Assembly (NCBI GenBank): GCA_019416285.1
Contig: DXXM01000001.1
Location: forward strand, 224,593-288,592
Direction: 5' to 3'
Source: Bacteroidales bacterium
GTDB taxonomy: Bacteria; Bacteroidota; Bacteroidia; Bacteroidales; Muribaculaceae
Length of the DNA stretch: 64,000 bases
Shown here: positions 35,149 through 43,882 of the stretch, piece by piece
Position numbering within the stretch: position 1 is the stretch's first letter
How the letters are laid out: the number at the start of each line of letters is the position of its first letter
The notes under the pieces: generated by a model
Database searches by the model: none
What the model was told of the DNA's origin: nothing
Seen by the model: only the letters and a program-made list of their open reading frames with translations
Program-made: the position numbers and the translations under genes

Positions 35149-37242
35149 TTACGAAATTCTCGACCAGTCGCGGATGCGGGTGGTGAGCAAATCGAGCTGT
35201 GTCCGAAGCAGGTGATGGTCAGGTCTGGCGAGCTCGGGATCAGCATCGAGAATCGCACAGGCACAGTCTCTTGCGAGCTGCACAATCTGTCCGTCGGAGG
35301 CGAGATTGGCTATGTGTAGCGAGATGGGGATGCCGCTCTGCATGGTGCCTTCGATGTCGCCTGGACCGCGCATCTGCATGTCGGCTTCTGCTATGGCAAA
35401 ACCGTCGGTGGTGAAGGTCATCAGTTCGAGGCGCTTGCGGGTATCCTTGGCAATCTTGCGTTTCGACATCAGAATACAATAACTCTGCCCTTCGCCGCGG
35501 CCCACGCGTCCTCTGAGCTGATGAAGCTGCGAGAGGCCGAAACGCTCGGCGTTCTCGATGAGCATTGTCGTCGCATTGGGGACATTGACACCCACCTCAA
35601 TCACCGTCGTGGCGACGAGGATATGGGCCTCATGACGGGCGAACAGGCCCATCTGATACTCCTTTTCGTTGGGCTTCATCTGCCCGTGGACGAAGGCGAC
35701 CCTGTAGTCCCTGAACGTCTCGCAGATATTTTCGTAACCCTCCTCAAGTGATTTGAGGTCAAGCTTTTCATTCTCCTTGATGAGCGGATAGACTATGTAG
35801 ACCTGGCGCCCCATGCGCAGCTGCCGGCCTATACCCTGATAGGTTGCAAAACGGTCCTCCTCATAGCGCAGAAGCGTCTGCACGGGCTTTCGGCCCGGCG
35901 GGAGTTCGTCAATTACGGATACGTCGAGGTCGCCGTAGACCGTCATGGCCAGCGTGCGGGGAATAGGGGTGGCGGTCATGACAAGGACGTGTGGGGCGAT
36001 TACGTTTTTGGTCCACAGCCGTGCGCGCTGCGCCACACCGAAGCGGTGCTGCTCGTCGATGACGATGAATCCGAGGTTTTTGAAGCGCACATTGTCCTCG
36101 ATTACAGCGTGAGTGCCGATTAGGATGTGTAGCGAGCCGTCAGTTAGCTGCTGATGGATGACCTCGCGCTCTTTTTTTCGCGTGGAGCCCGTGAGGAGCC
36201 TGACGTTGATGCCCATCGGCGCCACCATTTGGGTGATGGTCTCGAAATGCTGGGTGGCAAGAATCTCTGTCGGGGCCATGAGACAGGCCTGTGTGTCGTT
36301 GTCGAGGGCTATGAGCATGCACAGCAGGGCCACGAGAGTCTTTCCCGACCCGACATCGCCTTGCAGAAGGCGGTTCATCTGACGTCCCGTAGCCATGTCA
36401 GCGCGTATCTCCTTTATCACGCGCTTCTGCGCTCCCGTGAGTGGAAAGGGAAGGAACTGGGAATAAAATGTGTTGAAAAAATGCCCGATACGCGGGAAAT
36501 GGAAGCCCCGGACGGAACCGTTGCGTCGCCGGGCATAGCGCTGTATGTCAAGCTGGAGGTAAAACAGCTCCTCGAATTTGAAGCGCATGCGGGCTCCTTC
36601 GAGCTGGGCGGGCGACTGCGGATTGTGGATGGCGGTCATGGCCTCGCGCAGCCCCATGAGCCGGTAGCCTGCTATCACTTCCTGAGGAAGTGTCTCGCTC
36701 ATGGCCTTTATGCCCCGGAGTATGTCGGTCACGGCGTTGGAGAATGTGCGCGACGAGAACCCGCGGTTGCGCAGCTGCTCCGTGAGTGGGTAGACGCCCC
36801 GGAATCCACCCTTGGATTCGGCCGCGTCGGGGGTGTCGATTTCCGGATGAACCATGCTCCAGCGGCCGTTGAACTGCGAGGGTTTTCCGAATAGTATATA
36901 TTCCGTGGCGGTGTGATATAGCTGGCGTATGGCCTTGATGCGCTGGAACCACACCACTTCCATCACGCCGCTGCCGTCGGAAAACAGACCGACAAGGCGC
37001 GTTTTGGCCCCCTCGCCCTGAACGGTGAAACTGACGAACTTGCCTCTGACCTGAAGCGAGGGCATGTCGTCGCCGGTGAAGTCGATGATGCGGTAGACCG
37101 AGCGGCGGTCAATGTAGTGTGTCGGAAAATGATACAGCAGGTCATAATAGGTCTTTATACCGAGATTCTTGTCCAGAAGCTCGGCGCGTTTGGGGCCTAT
37201 CCCCTTCAGATACTTTATGTCCATTCTCCGCAGTCCGTTCAT
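35149..37242 (-). CDS. recG: ATP-dependent DNA helicase RecG
   Basis: Branch-migrating helicase that remodels stalled replication forks and Holliday junctions. The 697-residue protein has the family layout. The N-terminal wedge domain contains 'DIKYLKGIGPKRAELL' (from residue 8) and an OB fold. The helicase core has Walker A 'LLQGDVGSGKT', the motif II box 'DEQHRFGV' and 'MTATPIPRTLAMTVYGDLDVS'. Motif VI 'QLRGRVGRGEGQSYCIL' and the RecG C-terminal TRG-like end complete it. The ATG at 37242 is used; an ATG 18 bases later would also fit. It lies 10 bases downstream of ispD on the same strand, so the two form an operon. Confidence 0.97.
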   Translation of the reverse strand: MNGLRRMDIKYLKGIGPKRAELLDKNLGIKTYYDLLYHFPTHYIDRRSVYRIIDFTGDDMPSLQVRGKFVSFTVQGEGAKTRLVGLFSDGSGVMEVVWFQRIKAIRQLYHTATEYILFGKPSQFNGRWSMVHPEIDTPDAAESKGGFRGVYPLTEQLRNRGFSSRTFSNAVTDILRGIKAMSETLPQEVIAGYRLMGLREAMTAIHNPQSPAQLEGARMRFKFEELFYLQLDIQRYARRRNGSVRGFHFPRIGHFFNTFYSQFLPFPLTGAQKRVIKEIRADMATGRQMNRLLQGDVGSGKTLVALLCMLIALDNDTQACLMAPTEILATQHFETITQMVAPMGINVRLLTGSTRKKEREVIHQQLTDGSLHILIGTHAVIEDNVRFKNLGFIVIDEQHRFGVAQRARLWTKNVIAPHVLVMTATPIPRTLAMTVYGDLDVSVIDELPPGRKPVQTLLRYEEDRFATYQGIGRQLRMGRQVYIVYPLIKENEKLDLKSLEEGYENICETFRDYRVAFVHGQMKPNEKEYQMGLFARHEAHILVATTVIEVGVNVPNATTMLIENAERFGLSQLHQLRGRVGRGEGQSYCILMSKRKIAKDTRKRLELMTFTTDGFAIAEADMQMRGPGDIEGTMQSGIPISLHIANLASDGQIVQLARDCACAILDADPELARPDHHLLRTQLDLLTTRIRDWSRIS

Positions 37243-37252
37243 ATATCAGATG

Positions 37253-37945
37253 TCAGCGTGAGAGATATAGTTCGGCTATCGCCATGTCGCCGGGATTTGT
37301 CACTTTGATGTTGCGTGGGTCGCCTTCCACGAGCCGGAGGTCGGTGAAACCTGCGGCCTCCATTACGGAGGCGTCGTCCGTAAATTCCGGGCGCAAAGGT
37401 TGGCGGTAGGCGCTGATGAGTCTGTCGGCATGGAAAATTTGCGGTGTCTGTACGGAACGCAACACCGAGCGGTCTACGGCCACGGATGAGCCGTCGGGCT
37501 CAACGCGGCGTATCGAGTCCGTCACCTTGCAGGCGGGTATCACTCCGTCCGCTCCGTCAAGGCCGTCTATGAGCGCGGAGATAAGACCCTCGGTCACCAC
37601 GGGCCGCGCGGCGTCGTGGACGCTGATATAGTCCGCGGCCTCAGCTCCGAATCTGTCGATGGCGTTTTTTACGCTGTGGGCGCGTGTGGCTCCGCCGGTC
37701 ACTATGTCGTGGGGAAGCGCGAAGTCGTGTTCGCGACACATCTCCTCCCATACGCTCACCATGTCAAGACTCAGCACCACCGCAAGCCTCCAGTCGGGGG
37801 TGCAGTCATGCAGCCGCTGCAGGGTGGTCATGAGCAGAGGGCGTCCGTTGAGGTCGCAGAACTGTTTGGGGAGTTTGCCGCCGTAGCGTGAGCCGCTTCC
37901 GGCCGCCACCACTATGTGGATATTTGCGTGTTGAGGTGTTGCCAT
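37253..37945 (-). CDS. ispD: 2-C-methyl-D-erythritol 4-phosphate cytidylyltransferase
   Basis: Third step of the non-mevalonate isoprenoid pathway: makes CDP-methylerythritol from MEP and CTP. The 230-residue protein has the CTP-binding loop 'VVAAGSGSRYGGKLPKQF' near the N-terminus, 'HDAARPVV' in the middle and the C-terminal 'EGDPRNIKVTNPGDMAIAE', all diagnostic. The frame is open upstream to 38020, but that extension crosses the pnp terminator hairpin and is not conserved in character, so the ATG at 37945 is chosen. No clear promoter was found upstream. recG follows after 10 bases. Confidence 0.96.
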   Translation of the reverse strand: MATPQHANIHIVVAAGSGSRYGGKLPKQFCDLNGRPLLMTTLQRLHDCTPDWRLAVVLSLDMVSVWEEMCREHDFALPHDIVTGGATRAHSVKNAIDRFGAEAADYISVHDAARPVVTEGLISALIDGLDGADGVIPACKVTDSIRRVEPDGSSVAVDRSVLRSVQTPQIFHADRLISAYRQPLRPEFTDDASVMEAAGFTDLRLVEGDPRNIKVTNPGDMAIAELYLSR

Positions 37946-37968
37946 CGTATAAATTGTGGAGAAAGGAT

Positions 37969-38007
37969 TAAAAAAAGCCGGCGGGCTCCCGTGTGGGAAC
38001 CCGCCGG
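37969..38007 (-). terminator. Terminator of pnp
   Basis: Minus-strand GC-rich hairpin with stem CCGGCGGG/CCCGCCGG (37978-37985 with 38000-38007), an inner TCCC/GGGA pairing, and a run of seven Ts immediately after. A strong rho-independent terminator downstream of pnp. Confidence 0.92.
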
Positions 38008-38104
38008 GGCGTTGATTCAATGGTAATGATATAGAGTTGGGTTAACTAAGCAGCGTACTAAAATTTAATCAATATGTGTAGGATTTGATTTAAGTGCATC
38101 TGGA

Positions 38105-40366
38105 TTAGTTGCGCGGGCCGTGGTTGTTGTTGTCACGGCGGGGACCGCGGTCGCCACCTTCGCGGCGGGGACGGTCGCCGTCACGACGGGGACCTCTGTC
38201 GCCTTCGCGACGCGGGCCACGCTCGCCACGGGGAGCACGCTCACGCTCTACATATCCTTCGGGTTTGGGCTGAAGCGCACGCATCGACAGACGGTATTTG
38301 CCGGTCTTTTTGTCGATTTCGATGAGCTTCACGTCCACTTCGTCGCCTTCCTTGAGACCTGATGCCTCCATGTTTTCGAGACGGTCCCATGAGATTTCTG
38401 AGATGTGAAGGAGTCCGTCGCGGTTGGGCATGAATTCTACGAAAGCTCCGAACTCAAGGATGGAGCGGACTTTGCCGTGGTAAACCTTGCCCTCCTCGGG
38501 GAGCTCGACGATGGCGTTGATCATCTCAAGAGCCTTGTCGATAGCGGGCTTGTTGGCAGCAGCGACTTCGATGTATCCGCCTTCGGGGATTTCGTCTATG
38601 CTGACAGTAGCACCGCTGGCTTCCTGAATACCCTGGATAATCTTTCCGCCCGGGCCAATGACAGCACCGATAAGCTCTTTGGGAATGAGCATGGTGACGA
38701 TGCGGGGCACGTGGGGCTTGTAGTCCTCGCGGGGTGCGGGGATTGTTTCCTGAATCTTGTCGAGGATATGGAGACGGCCTTCCTTGGCCTGATTGAGAGC
38801 CTTTTCGAGAATCTCGTAGCTGAGACCGTCGCACTTGATGTCCATCTGGGTGGCGGTGATACCTTCGCGGGTACCTGTTACCTTGAAGTCCATGTCGCCG
38901 AGGTGGTCCTCGTCGCCGAGAATGTCGGAGAGGATGGCATATTTCTCACCGTCGGAGATGAGACCCATTGCGATGCCGCTGACGGGGCGCTTCATCTTCA
39001 CACCTGCGTCGAGGAGTGAGAGAGTGCCTGCGCAGACAGTGGCCATCGACGAAGAGCCGTTTGACTCGAGGATGTCGCTGACGATGCGGCACACGTAGGG
39101 GAAATCATCGGGGAACATGCGCTTGAGGGCGCGGTGTGCGAGGTTGCCGTGGCCTACCTCACGACGGCCTACGCCGCGGGGTGCACGGGCTTCGCCGGTG
39201 GAGAAGGGGGGGAAGTTGTAGTGGAGGAGGAAGCGCTCGCGGCCCTGGTTGAGCACGTCGTCGAGAATCTTCTCGTCGAGTTTGGTGCCGAGGGTCACTG
39301 TTGCGAGCGACTGAGTCTCGCCGCGGGTGAAGATGGCTGATCCGTGGGGGCCGGGAAGGTAGTCGACCTCACACCAGATGGGGCGGATTTCAGTGGTCTT
39401 GCGGCCGTCGAGACGGATACCCTCGTCGAGAACGCAGCGGCGCATAGCCTCTTTTTCGACGTCGTGGTAGTAGCGCTTGACCATAGCCTTCTTCTCTTCA
39501 CGCTCCTCTTCGGGGATGGTTTCGAGATATTCTTCGCAGATTTTGTCGAAGCTTTCCTGACGCCAGTGCTTGTCGGCGCTGCCGGTTTTGGCGATGGCGT
39601 AGGCCTTGTCGTAGCACTTGTCGTGCACGTCCTTGCGGAGCTCCTCGTCGTTGGTCTCGTGGCAATATTCGCGCTTCACGGTCGAACCGACCTCTTCGGC
39701 GAGTTCCATCTGAGCCTTGCACTGCACCTTGATGGCGTCGTGGGCGGCGCGGAGGGCAGCGAGGAGGTCAGCCTCGGAAACTTCGTTCATTTCGCCTTCG
39801 ACCATCATGATATTGTCGTAGGTGGCACCTACCATAAGTTCCATATCGGCCTTCTCAAGCTGTTCGAAAGTCGGGTCGATGACGAACTCGCCGTCGATGC
39901 GGGCCACGCGGACTTCCGAGATGGGGCCGTTGAAAGGTATGTCGCTCACTGCGAGGGCAGCGGATGCTGCGAGACCTGCGAGAGCGTCGGGCATGTCGAC
40001 ACCGTCAGATGAATACATCGTCACCTGTACGATGGTATCGGCATGGTAATTGTCGGGGAAAAGCGGACGGAGCACGCGGTCAACAAGACGGGAAGTAAGG
40101 ATTTCATAGTCGCTCGCACGGCCTTCACGTTTGAGGAACCCGCCGGGGAAACGTCCGTTAGATGAAAATTTTTCTTTGTACTCAACCTGGAGTGGCATGA
40201 AGTCAACACCTTCGCCGGCTTCCTTAGCCGTCACGACTGTCGCCAGGAGCATAGTGTTGCCCATGCGAAGTTCTACCGCTCCATCGGCTTGCTTTGCAAG
40301 TTTGCCGGTCTCAAGAGTGATGATGCGACCGTCAGGCAGCTCGATGGTTTTTTTGATTGGATTCAT
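38105..40366 (-). CDS. pnp: Polyribonucleotide nucleotidyltransferase (PNPase)
   Basis: Phosphate-dependent 3'-5' exoribonuclease of the RNA degradation machinery. The 753-residue protein has two RNase PH domains: one opening 'ITLETGKLAKQADGAVELRMG', the second with the active-site stretch 'FPPFSTGEARAPRGVGRREVGHG' (quoted in part). A KH domain follows ('LIGAVIGPGGKIIQGI', about 565-620) and an S1 domain ('VRSILEFGAFVEFMPNRDGLLHISE', in part, about 635-705). The last 45 residues are an Arg/Gly/Asp-rich low-complexity tail of 'GPRR-GDR' repeats that E. coli PNPase lacks. It may bind RNA or partner proteins. A possible promoter lies 67 bases upstream and a strong terminator follows. Confidence 0.97.
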   Translation of the reverse strand: MNPIKKTIELPDGRIITLETGKLAKQADGAVELRMGNTMLLATVVTAKEAGEGVDFMPLQVEYKEKFSSNGRFPGGFLKREGRASDYEILTSRLVDRVLRPLFPDNYHADTIVQVTMYSSDGVDMPDALAGLAASAALAVSDIPFNGPISEVRVARIDGEFVIDPTFEQLEKADMELMVGATYDNIMMVEGEMNEVSEADLLAALRAAHDAIKVQCKAQMELAEEVGSTVKREYCHETNDEELRKDVHDKCYDKAYAIAKTGSADKHWRQESFDKICEEYLETIPEEEREEKKAMVKRYYHDVEKEAMRRCVLDEGIRLDGRKTTEIRPIWCEVDYLPGPHGSAIFTRGETQSLATVTLGTKLDEKILDDVLNQGRERFLLHYNFPPFSTGEARAPRGVGRREVGHGNLAHRALKRMFPDDFPYVCRIVSDILESNGSSSMATVCAGTLSLLDAGVKMKRPVSGIAMGLISDGEKYAILSDILGDEDHLGDMDFKVTGTREGITATQMDIKCDGLSYEILEKALNQAKEGRLHILDKIQETIPAPREDYKPHVPRIVTMLIPKELIGAVIGPGGKIIQGIQEASGATVSIDEIPEGGYIEVAAANKPAIDKALEMINAIVELPEEGKVYHGKVRSILEFGAFVEFMPNRDGLLHISEISWDRLENMEASGLKEGDEVDVKLIEIDKKTGKYRLSMRALQPKPEGYVERERAPRGERGPRREGDRGPRRDGDRPRREGGDRGPRRDNNNHGPRN

Positions 40367-40432
40367 AAATTGTTCGTATTTCAGCTTGATAGGTTATATC
40401 TTCGTTTTTGCAGCTTATTTTATTTCAGTTTG

Positions 40433-40440
40433 CAAAGGTA
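40433..40440 (-). promoter_or_regulatory. -7 element of the probable pnp promoter
   Basis: The minus strand reads TACCTTTG, a TAnnTTTG match, about 67 bases upstream of the pnp start. No TTG lies 20 bases further up. The remainder of the 40367-40633 gap shows nothing else clear; TAATTTCG at about 40608 is a weak candidate for the dehydrogenase gene. Confidence 0.5.
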
Positions 40441-40633
40441 ATAAATATCTTGCAATAAACACGCTTCAGAATATTTAAATCAGCGGTCTTAATCCGCTGC
40501 AAAAGCCGATTTAGTGTTAAATTTGTATAATTCCGCTCTCTCCGGCTGAACTTTTATCCCCTTGCCGCCCGAAAATCTCATGCCCGTTAGAGCTCTTTTT
40601 AGTAATTTCGCGGTCACAAAAAAAGAGATTCCG

Positions 40634-41671
40634 ATGAAAGCCTATACCTATATCTCGGCAGGCCGTTTTGAGATGACCGAGAAGCCGAAACCCGAAATCA
40701 TTGATCCGAAGGATGCCATAGTCCGCGTCACCCTGTCGAGTATCTGCACGTCTGATCTCCATATCAGACACAGCTCTGTGCCGCGTGCGGTCGAGGGGAT
40801 AACCGTGGGCCATGAGATGGTCGGGGTGGTGGAGGCAGTGGGGGACGCTGTCGATTCGGTGCGCCCCGGCGACCGTGTGACGGTCAATGTCGAGACTTTC
40901 TGCGGCGAGTGTTTCTTTTGCCGCAATGGATATGTCAACAACTGCACTGACCCACACGGCGGCTGGGCTCTGGGATGCCGTATCGACGGCGGACAGACGG
41001 AATATGTCCGTGTGCCATACGCCGATTCGGGACTCAACCGGATTCCCGACGGCGTGAGCGACGAGCAGGCTCTTTTCGTGGGCGATATTCTTGCCACGGG
41101 CTATTGGGCGGCGAGGATTTCCGAGATTACGCCTGTCGACACCGTGCTAATCATCGGAGCGGGGCCGACAGGACTCTGTACACTTCAGTGTGTGCTGCTC
41201 CACGGTCCGCGGCATGTGATTGTGTGCGAGCCCGATGAGGTGCGCCGGAAATTCGTGAGCGAGCATCATCCGGAGGTGACGGTCACAGTGCCCGGCGAGT
41301 GTCGCGACACCGTCATGCGGCTCTCGGCTCACGGAGGGGCCGACCGTGTCATTGAAGTTGCCGGAAGCGGCGACTCTTTTCAGTTGGCGTGGCAGTGCGC
41401 CCGTCCAAACGCCATAGTGACCGTCGTGGCGCTCTATGACAGGCCGCAGATTTTACCTTTGCCCGACATGTACGGCAAGAATCTCACGTTCAAGACCGGT
41501 GGTGTCGACGGCTGCGACTGCGCCGAAATCCTGCGCCTGATAGCCGAAGGGCGTCTCGACACCACACCTCTTATCACTCACCGGTATCCTCTCAGCCGGA
41601 TTGACGAAGCCTACGACCTCTTTGAAAACCGCCGCGACGGAGTGATAAAAGTCGCCGTCACTCCTGATTGA
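40634..41671 (+). CDS. Zinc-dependent alcohol dehydrogenase family protein
   Basis: A 345-residue medium-chain dehydrogenase/reductase. Catalytic zinc ligands are visible as Cys in 'SICTSD' and His-Glu in 'GHEMVG'. Four cysteines in 'CGECFFCRNGYVNNC' form the structural zinc site. The cofactor fold has 'VLIIGAGPTGLCTLQ'. The 'ICTSDLHI' and 'DPHGGWALGCRIDGGQTEY' blocks resemble the isopropanol/butanediol-type branch, but the substrate cannot be assigned. The frame is open from 40562; the ATG at 40634 gives the standard MDR N-terminus 'MKAYTY' and is chosen. The gene stands alone, divergent from pnp and convergent with a small membrane protein gene 22 bases away. Confidence 0.9.
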   Translation: MKAYTYISAGRFEMTEKPKPEIIDPKDAIVRVTLSSICTSDLHIRHSSVPRAVEGITVGHEMVGVVEAVGDAVDSVRPGDRVTVNVETFCGECFFCRNGYVNNCTDPHGGWALGCRIDGGQTEYVRVPYADSGLNRIPDGVSDEQALFVGDILATGYWAARISEITPVDTVLIIGAGPTGLCTLQCVLLHGPRHVIVCEPDEVRRKFVSEHHPEVTVTVPGECRDTVMRLSAHGGADRVIEVAGSGDSFQLAWQCARPNAIVTVVALYDRPQILPLPDMYGKNLTFKTGGVDGCDCAEILRLIAEGRLDTTPLITHRYPLSRIDEAYDLFENRRDGVIKVAVTPD

Positions 41672-41693
41672 AAGCCGTCAGCCCTGATTGAAA

Positions 41694-41897
41694 TCAGTGA
41701 TTGACCACCCACTCCGGCACTGTATAAATGACAGCGACTATCGCTGTAGCTAAAGCTATATAAAGCCAAGAGACCCTGATTGCCGACTTATCCTTTTCAC
41801 GATAGGCCAGCACCAGTTTCCGTATTAATAAGTAGAAAGAGATAACGATTATAATCCCTTCGAACCCTATCAACAGTAAATTTACTCCCGGTAACAT
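41694..41897 (-). CDS. Small two-helix membrane protein, function unknown
   Basis: The 67-residue product has two hydrophobic segments (about 5-25 and 43-60) joined by a charged loop 'RKLVLAYREKDKSA', so it should span the inner membrane twice. The frame is open to 41939, but residues before the ATG at 41897 are basic and unlike the rest, so that start is chosen. No family was recognised. It converges on the dehydrogenase gene. Confidence 0.6.
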   Translation of the reverse strand: MLPGVNLLLIGFEGIIIVISFYLLIRKLVLAYREKDKSAIRVSWLYIALATAIVAVIYTVPEWVVNH

Positions 41898-42097
41898 ATC
41901 GAAAAATCTATTATAGTTGCGACCCCGACATGTCCGCACATTTCGGCTGTTGAGGGTTGCATTAGTTCAAATTAATATGTAATTATTCGTTTTATAGCAC
42001 AAATATAAAGAATCTTTAATGAAATATCAATAATAATTAATAGTTCGTCAGATTTAGTCGTTGAAGAGAAATTAAATAAACTTTTATTTTCTGAAAA

Positions 42098-42128
42098 TTG
42101 TAATATAGGCGGTGATTAAGTAAATTTG
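42098..42128 (+). promoter_or_regulatory. Promoter of ybaK, placed for a leaderless mRNA
   Basis: TTG (42098-42100), exactly 20 bases, then TAAATTTG (42121-42128). The ATG of ybaK starts at 42133, only 4 bases after the -7 element, so transcription should begin at or beside the start codon. The 41940-42097 stretch upstream is AT-rich without other signals. Confidence 0.75.
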
Positions 42129-42132
42129 CAAA

Positions 42133-42633
42133 ATGAACGCGTCAAAAGATAAAATTAATAAGACAAACGCCGCACGTCTGCTGGATAAGGCTAAAATCAG
42201 TTACGAACTTATTCCTTACACGGTCGACCCCGACAATCTTGCCGCCGAGCATGTGGCGGAGGAACTGGAGGAGGATATAAACTGTGTGTTCAAGACGCTG
42301 GTGCTCCACGGCGAGCGCAGCGGCTATTTCGTCTGTGTGATTCCCGGCAATATGGAAGTGGATCTGAAGAAGGCTGCAAAGGCTGCCGGGGCAAAGAAGG
42401 CCGAGATGATTCCGATGAAGGAACTGCTTCCGCTGACGGGATATATCCGCGGCGGTTGCTCACCAATCGGCATGAAGAAGCCGTTTCCGACCTTCTTCCA
42501 CTCCACCGCTCTCGATTTCCCGGTGATTTATGTCTCGGCCGGACAGCGCGGTTTGCAGATTAAGATTTCTCCCTCCGACCTTATAGCCTTCTGCTCGGCC
42601 CAGGTAGCGGACATAGCGACAGCTAAAAATTAA
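42133..42633 (+). CDS. ybaK: Cys-tRNA(Pro)/Cys-tRNA(Cys) deacylase, YbaK/EbsC family
   Basis: Editing protein that hydrolyses Cys mischarged on tRNA-Pro. The 166-residue length and family blocks fit: 'TNAARLLDKAKISYELIPY' at the start, 'VFKTLVLHG', 'KKAAKAAGAKKAEMI' with the conserved lysines, 'GYIRGGCSPIGMKKPFPTF' and the ending 'GLQIKISPSDL'. The promoter is so close to the ATG that the mRNA appears leaderless; the next in-frame Met is far downstream, so this start is firm. An AT-rich repeat region follows the stop. Confidence 0.95.
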   Translation: MNASKDKINKTNAARLLDKAKISYELIPYTVDPDNLAAEHVAEELEEDINCVFKTLVLHGERSGYFVCVIPGNMEVDLKKAAKAAGAKKAEMIPMKELLPLTGYIRGGCSPIGMKKPFPTFFHSTALDFPVIYVSAGQRGLQIKISPSDLIAFCSAQVADIATAKN

Positions 42634-42790
42634 TTCATAATTCATAATGCATAATAGGCTTCGCGGAATTGGTCAATGGCATTGTGTATGTTGTTTCTGA
42701 TTTCGCATAACGCATTATGAGTTTAGTATTATTATGAATTGTGCATTGTGAATTATGAATTGAATATTATGCATTATGCATTAAACTTCG
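42634..42790. repeat. AT-rich array of direct and inverted short repeats between ybaK and aroC
   Basis: Copies of ATTCATAA and GCATAATA at 42634-42657 face their reverse complements GAATTATGAATT and ATTATGCATTATG at 42749-42780, with more copies (GCATTATGA, ATTATGAATT, GCATTGTGAATT) between. The whole stretch could fold as one long imperfect hairpin. It looks like an intergenic repeat family member or a MITE-like remnant rather than a terminator. Confidence 0.65.
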
Positions 42791-42805
42791 ATTAGAATTA
42801 GGAAA

Positions 42806-43882
42806 ATGAATACAATAGGCAAGATATTTACTTTTACCGGTTTCGGCGAGAGCCATGGCGCGGCTATCGGCGGAGTTATCGACGGTATGCCCGCGGGGGT
42901 CGCCATCGACCTCGAAAGGGTGCAGCATGAACTTGACCGCCGTCGGCCCGGACAGTCGGCCATAACCACGGCCCGTAAGGAGAGTGATACGGTCGAGATC
43001 CTTTCCGGACTGTTTGAGGGTGTGACCACCGGCTGTCCCATCGGTTTTATAATCCGCAACGAAAACCAGCACTCGAAGGACTACGGTCAGCTCCGCGAGG
43101 CGTTCCGCCCCTCGCATGCCGATTATACCTACACCACCAAATACGGACTCCGAGATTATCGCGGCGGCGGACGCTCAAGCGCCCGCGAGACTGCCACCCG
43201 TGTCGTGGCGGGAGCTTTCGCTCGTCAGGCTCTTGAACAGATGGGTGTGAGCATCCGCGCATACACCTCGCAGGTCGGTGAAATATCCGTAGGCCGTCCC
43301 TATACCGAGCTTGACCTCTCGCTTACCGAGAGCAATCCGGTGCGTTGCCCCGATGCGAAAGTGGCGGCTGAAATGGAGGAGCTGATTCTGAACGTGAAGA
43401 AGGATGGCGACACCATAGGCGGTGTGGTGAGCTGTGTCGTCAGCGGAGTGCCAGCCGGAACGGGTGACCCGGTGTTCGGGCGCCTCAGCGCACGTCTGGC
43501 CGACGCAATGATGAGCATCAACGCCAGCAAGGGCTTCGAATATGGCATGGGCTTCGGCGGTGTGGGGCTGCGCGGAAGTCAGGTGATGGACAGATTCACC
43601 GCCGAGGGCGACGGTCGCATCGGCATAGCAGCCAACCACTCGGGTGGCATACAGGGTGGCATAGCCAACGGCGAGGATATCTATTTCCGCGTTGCTTTCA
43701 AGCCCGTGGCCACTCTGATGCAGGATGTAGAGACGGTGGACTGCCACGGAAATGAAATCCTTCTGAAAGCACGCGGCCGCCATGACCCCTGTGTGGTGCC
43801 GCGCGCGGTGCCTATCGTGGAGGCTATGGCCGCGATTGTGATTCTCGACGCTGTCCTGCTCAACCGCGCGGCCAGGATATGA
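42806..43882 (+). CDS. aroC: Chorismate synthase
   Basis: Last step of the shikimate pathway: converts EPSP to chorismate with reduced FMN. The 358-residue protein shows the three family signatures: 'GESHGAAIGGVIDGMPAG' near the N-terminus, 'GLRDYRGGGRSSARETATRV' in the middle (residues about 114-133), and 'NHSGGIQGGIANGEDIYFRVA' (in part) near the C-terminus. Conserved His in 'ESHG' and the Arg-rich loop are intact. It overlaps the next gene by four bases (ATGA), so translation is probably coupled. Confidence 0.98.
   Translation: MNTIGKIFTFTGFGESHGAAIGGVIDGMPAGVAIDLERVQHELDRRRPGQSAITTARKESDTVEILSGLFEGVTTGCPIGFIIRNENQHSKDYGQLREAFRPSHADYTYTTKYGLRDYRGGGRSSARETATRVVAGAFARQALEQMGVSIRAYTSQVGEISVGRPYTELDLSLTESNPVRCPDAKVAAEMEELILNVKKDGDTIGGVVSCVVSGVPAGTGDPVFGRLSARLADAMMSINASKGFEYGMGFGGVGLRGSQVMDRFTAEGDGRIGIAANHSGGIQGGIANGEDIYFRVAFKPVATLMQDVETVDCHGNEILLKARGRHDPCVVPRAVPIVEAMAAIVILDAVLLNRAARI

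Noticed and set aside
40600..40620. TAATTTCG as a promoter of the alcohol dehydrogenase gene
   Set aside because: It differs from TAnnTTTG and has no TTG at a suitable distance; too weak to list as a feature.
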